A stretch of DNA of 64,000 nucleotides from a virus. Positions 60,943 to 64,000 of this stretch are shown piece after piece. The number at the start of each line of letters is the position of its first letter. Positions within the stretch are counted from its first letter, which is position 1. The notes under the pieces are model-generated. The model was not told the DNA's origin. It did no database searches and worked only from the letters and a program-made list of their open reading frames with translations. A program made the position numbers and the translations under genes. Location of the stretch: IMG/VR virus record IMGVR_UViG_3300021185_005102, positions 1-64,000 of that record, one strand, 5' to 3'.

Positions 60943-62223
60943 ATGAAAACATATAATATTAGATTATTAATTTTATCAGTTCTTTTTATTATCCTTTCAT
61001 GTCAAAAAGAAGAATTATTATTGGAGGATGAGATAGTAATTGAGGACACCATACAACCCACAGTATTTGAAGGTGGTGAATACTTAACAGTACCTGAGTA
61101 TCTAACAACCCCAATAAGTGGTTCGGAGTTAATCATACCTACTATCATAATAAATTACATACCATCTAATGATGGTACTACCATCACAAATGAGTTCGCC
61201 GAATTAGAGGCGGTAAGAGATTGGGGTAATAATGTGATTTATGGTTTGAGTGTTGAGTCAGTTTTGAACTATTTCAAGGGTAGTGATATTAGACAAAAAT
61301 GGTCTATGGAGGAAGGTTCAAGGTACCATGGACAAGAAGATAATACCTCAACACCATACTTAAATACCTCAACACCATACTTAGGTTTTGATGTAATTGA
61401 ATATATTAATATATATGAAATGGATTTCAATGAACAAGGTCAAATTGATTATTTTAAGTTATTTGATAAGTTGGACATCAAAACTAAAGTTGAGGATTTG
61501 GGGGTAAAAGAAATATGGTTTAATCACTTCCCTGATGGTTATAGTATACCTGAAAGTAACATGAGTAGTCCACATAAAATATTCACACATAACGGATCGT
61601 TAACTAGTGATGTATCAAATAGTTACCGTAATGATGATGATTTACCCATATATAATAAAACATACGTAGTTTACGGACAAACGGGTTGGTATTCAAACAA
61701 TCTACATAATAGGGGTCACCAAATCGAAGCCCAATTAAGTATATGGGAAACTTATAGGAACAATTACGATTTATCTTATTTGTTTTATCAGAAGTTTGGG
61801 GGTTATCCTGAAGGAGAACCACAACCTTATTATAGAGGTGGTAGGGTTGGTTTGGTACACTATCCACCCAATGCGGATGGTGATTACCATTACGATAGTG
61901 ATGTTCCTGTTGAGAGTGATATATTGGATTGGATACCTAATGGGGGTGGATCTACTAAAACAATTAGTAAAAGTGATTGGGCATACCCAAGAACGATGGA
62001 AATACCCACACCTACTATTAATGACCACGATAGGTTCGGTTCTTACGGAGGTAGTTATGAGGTTGGTAATGACCCCCACGGTGGTTGGTTAATATATTGG
62101 ATGCAGTCCATACCATCTACTAATAATGACATACCATACGGGGATCACACAATAACAAATTGGTGGGATATCATCTATAAATGGGATGAAACAATAGTAA
62201 ATAATCACAATTTATTCGAATAA
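60943..62223 (+). CDS. Secreted lipoprotein, possibly a hydrolase (426 aa)
   Basis: The signal peptide with lipobox is KTYNIRLLILSVLFIILSCQ. The mature part has VKEIWFNHFPDGYSIPESNM and HNRGHQIEAQLSIWETY (an HxxGHxxE motif), plus Trp/Gly-rich segments (GGYPEGEPQPYYRGGRVGLV, NDHDRFGSYGG). These recall bacterial secreted proteins with an EVW...ES and HSxGHRxE motif whose function I do not know. NTSTPYL is duplicated by a 21-bp tandem repeat. Host-type promoter, so probably made early and exported to the cell surface. Confidence 0.6.
   Translation: MKTYNIRLLILSVLFIILSCQKEELLLEDEIVIEDTIQPTVFEGGEYLTVPEYLTTPISGSELIIPTIIINYIPSNDGTTITNEFAELEAVRDWGNNVIYGLSVESVLNYFKGSDIRQKWSMEEGSRYHGQEDNTSTPYLNTSTPYLGFDVIEYINIYEMDFNEQGQIDYFKLFDKLDIKTKVEDLGVKEIWFNHFPDGYSIPESNMSSPHKIFTHNGSLTSDVSNSYRNDDDLPIYNKTYVVYGQTGWYSNNLHNRGHQIEAQLSIWETYRNNYDLSYLFYQKFGGYPEGEPQPYYRGGRVGLVHYPPNADGDYHYDSDVPVESDILDWIPNGGGSTKTISKSDWAYPRTMEIPTPTINDHDRFGSYGGSYEVGNDPHGGWLIYWMQSIPSTNNDIPYGDHTITNWWDIIYKWDETIVNNHNLFE
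61342..61383 (+). repeat. Exact 21-bp tandem duplication
   Basis: AATACCTCAACACCATACTT plus A occurs twice in a row (61342-61362 and 61363-61383), adding a second NTSTPYL to the lipoprotein in frame. Probably recent slippage. Confidence 0.9.
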
Positions 62224-62224
62224 T

Positions 62225-62255
62225 TTGTATATTCTAAAAAACATTAGTATATTTG
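62225..62255 (+). promoter_or_regulatory. Bacteroidetes promoter (TTG-N20-TATATTTG)
   Basis: TTG at 62225-62227, 20-bp spacer, TATATTTG at 62248-62255. The gene starts at 62277, a leader of about 15 nt. Confidence 0.75.
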
Positions 62256-62276
62256 TTTAAATAAAAAAAGTAAAAG

Positions 62277-62831
62277 ATGAAAACATTAGTAATTCACCCT
62301 AACGACAGAAGTACGTGGTTTTTAGAGAATGTTTATAAGAACATAGAAAACCTGACACTGGTTACGGGTAATGTAAGTAGAAATGAAGTGAAATCAATGA
62401 TAAGAGATCACGATCGTGTTATGATGATGGGTCATGGGTCACCTGGAGGATTATTCAGTGTAGGTCAATTCCCTTCACAATCCAATAATGGATATATTAT
62501 TGATAGTGAAATGGTTGAACTTTTAAAGGAGAAAGATAACTCTATTTTTATATGGTGTAATGCCGATCAATTCGTGGAAAGACACAACCTTAAAGGTTTT
62601 TATACGGGTATGTTTATTAGTGAGGTGGGTGAAGCGATGTATTGTGGATTACCCAAAACCAGACAACCCGAGGTAGATGAGTCTAACTTCTCCTTCGTCG
62701 ATATTATGGGTGAGTGTATTGATCACGATCCAAAAACAATTCATTTCATCGCCACGGAAAGATATGGTAAGTTAACGGATCATAATCCCGTCGCTAAGTA
62801 TAATCACGAACGTTTATATGTAAATCAATAA
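62277..62831 (+). CDS. Caspase/CHAT-fold-like protein
   Basis: 184 aa. KTLVIHPNDRSTWFLENVYK is followed by HDRVMMMGHGSPGGLFSVGQ (H53 in an HG motif), YIIDSEMVELLKEKDNSIFI and IWCNADQFVERHNLKGFYTG (C94 in a WCxAD motif). The His-Gly then Cys-x-A order after hydrophobic strands is the caspase-like (CHAT, clan CD) arrangement of the catalytic dyad. The family is widespread in Bacteroidetes genomes and their mobile DNA (from memory); function not known to me. Under its own host-type promoter. Confidence 0.5.
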   Translation: MKTLVIHPNDRSTWFLENVYKNIENLTLVTGNVSRNEVKSMIRDHDRVMMMGHGSPGGLFSVGQFPSQSNNGYIIDSEMVELLKEKDNSIFIWCNADQFVERHNLKGFYTGMFISEVGEAMYCGLPKTRQPEVDESNFSFVDIMGECIDHDPKTIHFIATERYGKLTDHNPVAKYNHERLYVNQ

Positions 62832-62834
62832 GTT

Positions 62835-62939
62835 ATGGTATCAGAATGTTGTGGGGCATCCCCATGGTTAGGAAATGAGGATTTAGGTAGGTGTGGTGAC
62901 TGTAAAGAATGGTGTGAATTTATAGAGGAGGAGGAATAG
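62835..62939 (+). CDS. Cysteine-rich microprotein (34 aa)
   Basis: MVSECCGASPWLGNEDLGRC, then GDCKEWCEFIEEEE. Pattern CCGA....G.C.DCKE.CEF is common among phage and Bacteroidetes microproteins; C-C, C-x2-C-x3-C should bind zinc. Placed 3 bp after the caspase-like gene and 2 bp before the peptidase gene. Confidence 0.6.
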   Translation: MVSECCGASPWLGNEDLGRCGDCKEWCEFIEEEE

Positions 62940-62941
62940 TT

Positions 62942-63472
62942 ATGGAGTGGTATTTAGAAACTGATATGTTGATTGCCTACTTAGTCGTGGGTGTCTCCAC
63001 TATATTATTATTATTACGTAATCGATACGAATATAATCCGAAACTTAGAGATATGGAAGATCCTCACATTATGGATGCCATAGATAATTTTGGGACAATG
63101 ATGAGTAATATCTACTCATTACCACCAGTTAAAATAGTAATTGAAGACCTAAGTAATGAAAGTGCGGTCTACGTTGATGGTCCTATTGAAGCATGTTTTA
63201 TGCCTAAAGACAAAAATGGATCAAGAATAATTATTGACTTAGAGAGATTAAAAAGTGATGGTTGGGACCTAAGTACCTTATGTTCTGTTGTAATTCATGA
63301 GTATACCCATTACTATGACTGTTCCCTTTTCGATGATTACAAAGATTGGTTAAAGGATTATGAATCCAATCCATGGCACTACGAATTACGTTCCAAACAA
63401 TCTGAAAAAGATTACACAAAAACACTTATGAAAGAGTATTGTGCACCTACTGAACAAACTAATAGTTTGTAA
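62942..63472 (+). CDS. Membrane-anchored HExxH metallopeptidase-like protein
   Basis: 176 aa. An N-terminal membrane segment (MLIAYLVVGVSTILLLL, residues 9-25) precedes a soluble domain with IIIDLERL and CSVVIHEYTHYYDC, the zinc motif H119-E120-x2-H123. A likely third ligand, E148, lies in WHYELRSKQSEKDY, matching the spacing of IrrE/SprT-like gluzincins. Substrate unknown. Could cleave host envelope or regulatory proteins. Downstream of the caspase-like gene in a two- or three-gene run. Confidence 0.6.
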   Translation: MEWYLETDMLIAYLVVGVSTILLLLRNRYEYNPKLRDMEDPHIMDAIDNFGTMMSNIYSLPPVKIVIEDLSNESAVYVDGPIEACFMPKDKNGSRIIIDLERLKSDGWDLSTLCSVVIHEYTHYYDCSLFDDYKDWLKDYESNPWHYELRSKQSEKDYTKTLMKEYCAPTEQTNSL

Positions 63473-63493
63473 ACTCACTAAAAAATAAACTAT

Positions 63494-64000
63494 ATGGCAA
63501 AGTATAAATTAGAAATGTATGGATGGGAAGTTGAGTCAACAGGACATTCAATTACAGATGAACAGGTCAAATCTATTGAAGATTTAATTAAAACTAAGGG
63601 TGTTGATGAACTATGGGAAGTTCGTTTCGACCTTGAAGATGAGGGGATAATTGAGGATCTTTATAATCCTGATTTATGGCACGTATCAAGAGCATCAGAT
63701 AATGGTGGGTTATGGTTTGTTGTAAACGATGAGAATGGTAAAGAGGTCTTGACTTTCAATGGTGAGGACATGAATGATTTTTACGAAGTATTAGGTGATG
63801 ATGCCGATGACGTACCATATGAAGGGTACTTAGCAATACCTGGTGAAGGTGATAAATCAAAGGTGGAAAACATATTTGTAACCTTTGACGAAAATAAAGG
63901 TGGTGTAGCTGAGTTTGAACCTTTTGAATCAGACACAGTACCAACTGCGAAAGATTTCTGTTATCAAAGTGGTGACATTGGAACACCTGAAGGTGATTGG
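63494..64000 (+). CDS. Acidic hypothetical protein (3' truncated by window)
   Basis: The frame runs from the ATG at 63494 past the end of the window with no stop (169 codons visible). KYKLEMYGWEVESTGHSITD, then LWEVRFDLEDEGIIEDLY, LWFVVNDENGKEVLTFNGED and FYEVLGDDADDVPYEGYLAI. Strongly acidic with repeated beta strands, typical of phage hypothetical proteins. No family recognised. Confidence 0.65.
   Translation, partial: MAKYKLEMYGWEVESTGHSITDEQVKSIEDLIKTKGVDELWEVRFDLEDEGIIEDLYNPDLWHVSRASDNGGLWFVVNDENGKEVLTFNGEDMNDFYEVLGDDADDVPYEGYLAIPGEGDKSKVENIFVTFDENKGGVAEFEPFESDTVPTAKDFCYQSGDIGTPEGDW

Noticed and set aside
61604-62092. Alternative frames inside the large lipoprotein gene, including 98- and 102-aa frames
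   Set aside because: Both lie within the lipoprotein that has a promoter, signal peptide and continuous frame; the alternatives have no leader or domain.
1-64000. tRNA genes, rRNA, integrase/att sites, transposases and known anti-phage defence operons
   Set aside because: None could be recognised by reading; cloverleaf detection by eye is unreliable, so absence of tRNAs is only tentative.

Overview
The window looks like part of a large, AT-rich tailed-phage genome, probably a marine T4-like myovirus of a Bacteroidetes (Flavobacteriia-type) host. Genes are tightly packed with ATGA-type overlaps. There are no rRNA, tRNA, ribosomal or central housekeeping genes. A 10.3-kb repetitive tail-fibre gene and many virus-typical small proteins are present. 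The host assignment is inferred from three things. Promoters have the Bacteroidetes form (TTG, about 20 bp, then TAnnTTTG or a close variant). Start codons follow A-rich leaders with no Shine-Dalgarno sequence. Envelope proteins have a Bacteroidetes flavour (LNEVVVTAKK after a signal peptide, and lipoproteins). No terminase, portal, capsid or replication gene lies in the window, so the phage assignment rests on the fibre genes and overall style.

Layout. 1-14427 (+) is a surface-glycan / modification block: two GT7 glycosyltransferases with a LamG-like lectin domain inserted in the catalytic fold, two N-twitch radical SAM proteins, an orphan lectin-like protein, two SGNH hydrolase-like proteins, two GT-like proteins, a nucleotide-sugar dehydrogenase, a NodU/CmcH-type carbamoyltransferase and a DxD glycosyltransferase-like protein. 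14519-29823 (+) is an adhesion module: a 3443-aa fibre with a possible cupredoxin domain, three tandem paralogous fibre or tip proteins, a coiled-coil protein and a fibre-assembly (DUF4376-like) protein. 29834-32517 (+) is an overlapping Fe-S cassette (radical SAM, U32-like TIM barrel, methyltransferase). 32569-34896 (+) encodes an outer-membrane barrel protein, a DUF401 inner-membrane permease and a small protein. 34898-41155 (-) is an eight-gene glycosylation operon (GT2, DUF3431, GT2, SDR epimerase, two GT-B enzymes and a small protein) headed by a ribbon-helix-helix-like protein. 41254-48312 is metabolic and mixed: a DNA methyltransferase-like protein, DUF192, flavodoxin-fold oxidoreductase, thymidylate synthase, acyl-CoA thioesterase, chorismate-mutase-like protein, Smr domain, PcfJ-like protein and IscA/ErpA-type Fe-S carrier. 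48356-64000 carries several proteins with short N-terminal motifs resembling T4 capsid-targeting sequences, an unusual ATP-grasp-like/Hint-like protein, RfbC, methylglyoxal synthase, a HAD nucleotidase, two lipoproteins, a caspase-fold-like protein, an HExxH membrane peptidase and several zinc-ribbon microproteins.

Regulation. At least eight genes are preceded by TTG-N20-TATATT or its TTTG-ended form, which matches the host housekeeping promoter and fits early or constitutive genes. A second element, TATTTAT(A/T/C), lies 3-25 bp upstream of fibre genes and the putatively capsid-targeted proteins and may mark late genes. Three hairpin terminators were recognised. The genes together suggest heavy investment in remodelling glycans (virion, fibre or host surface), in modifying macromolecules with Fe-S enzymes, and in altering the host envelope and metabolism.
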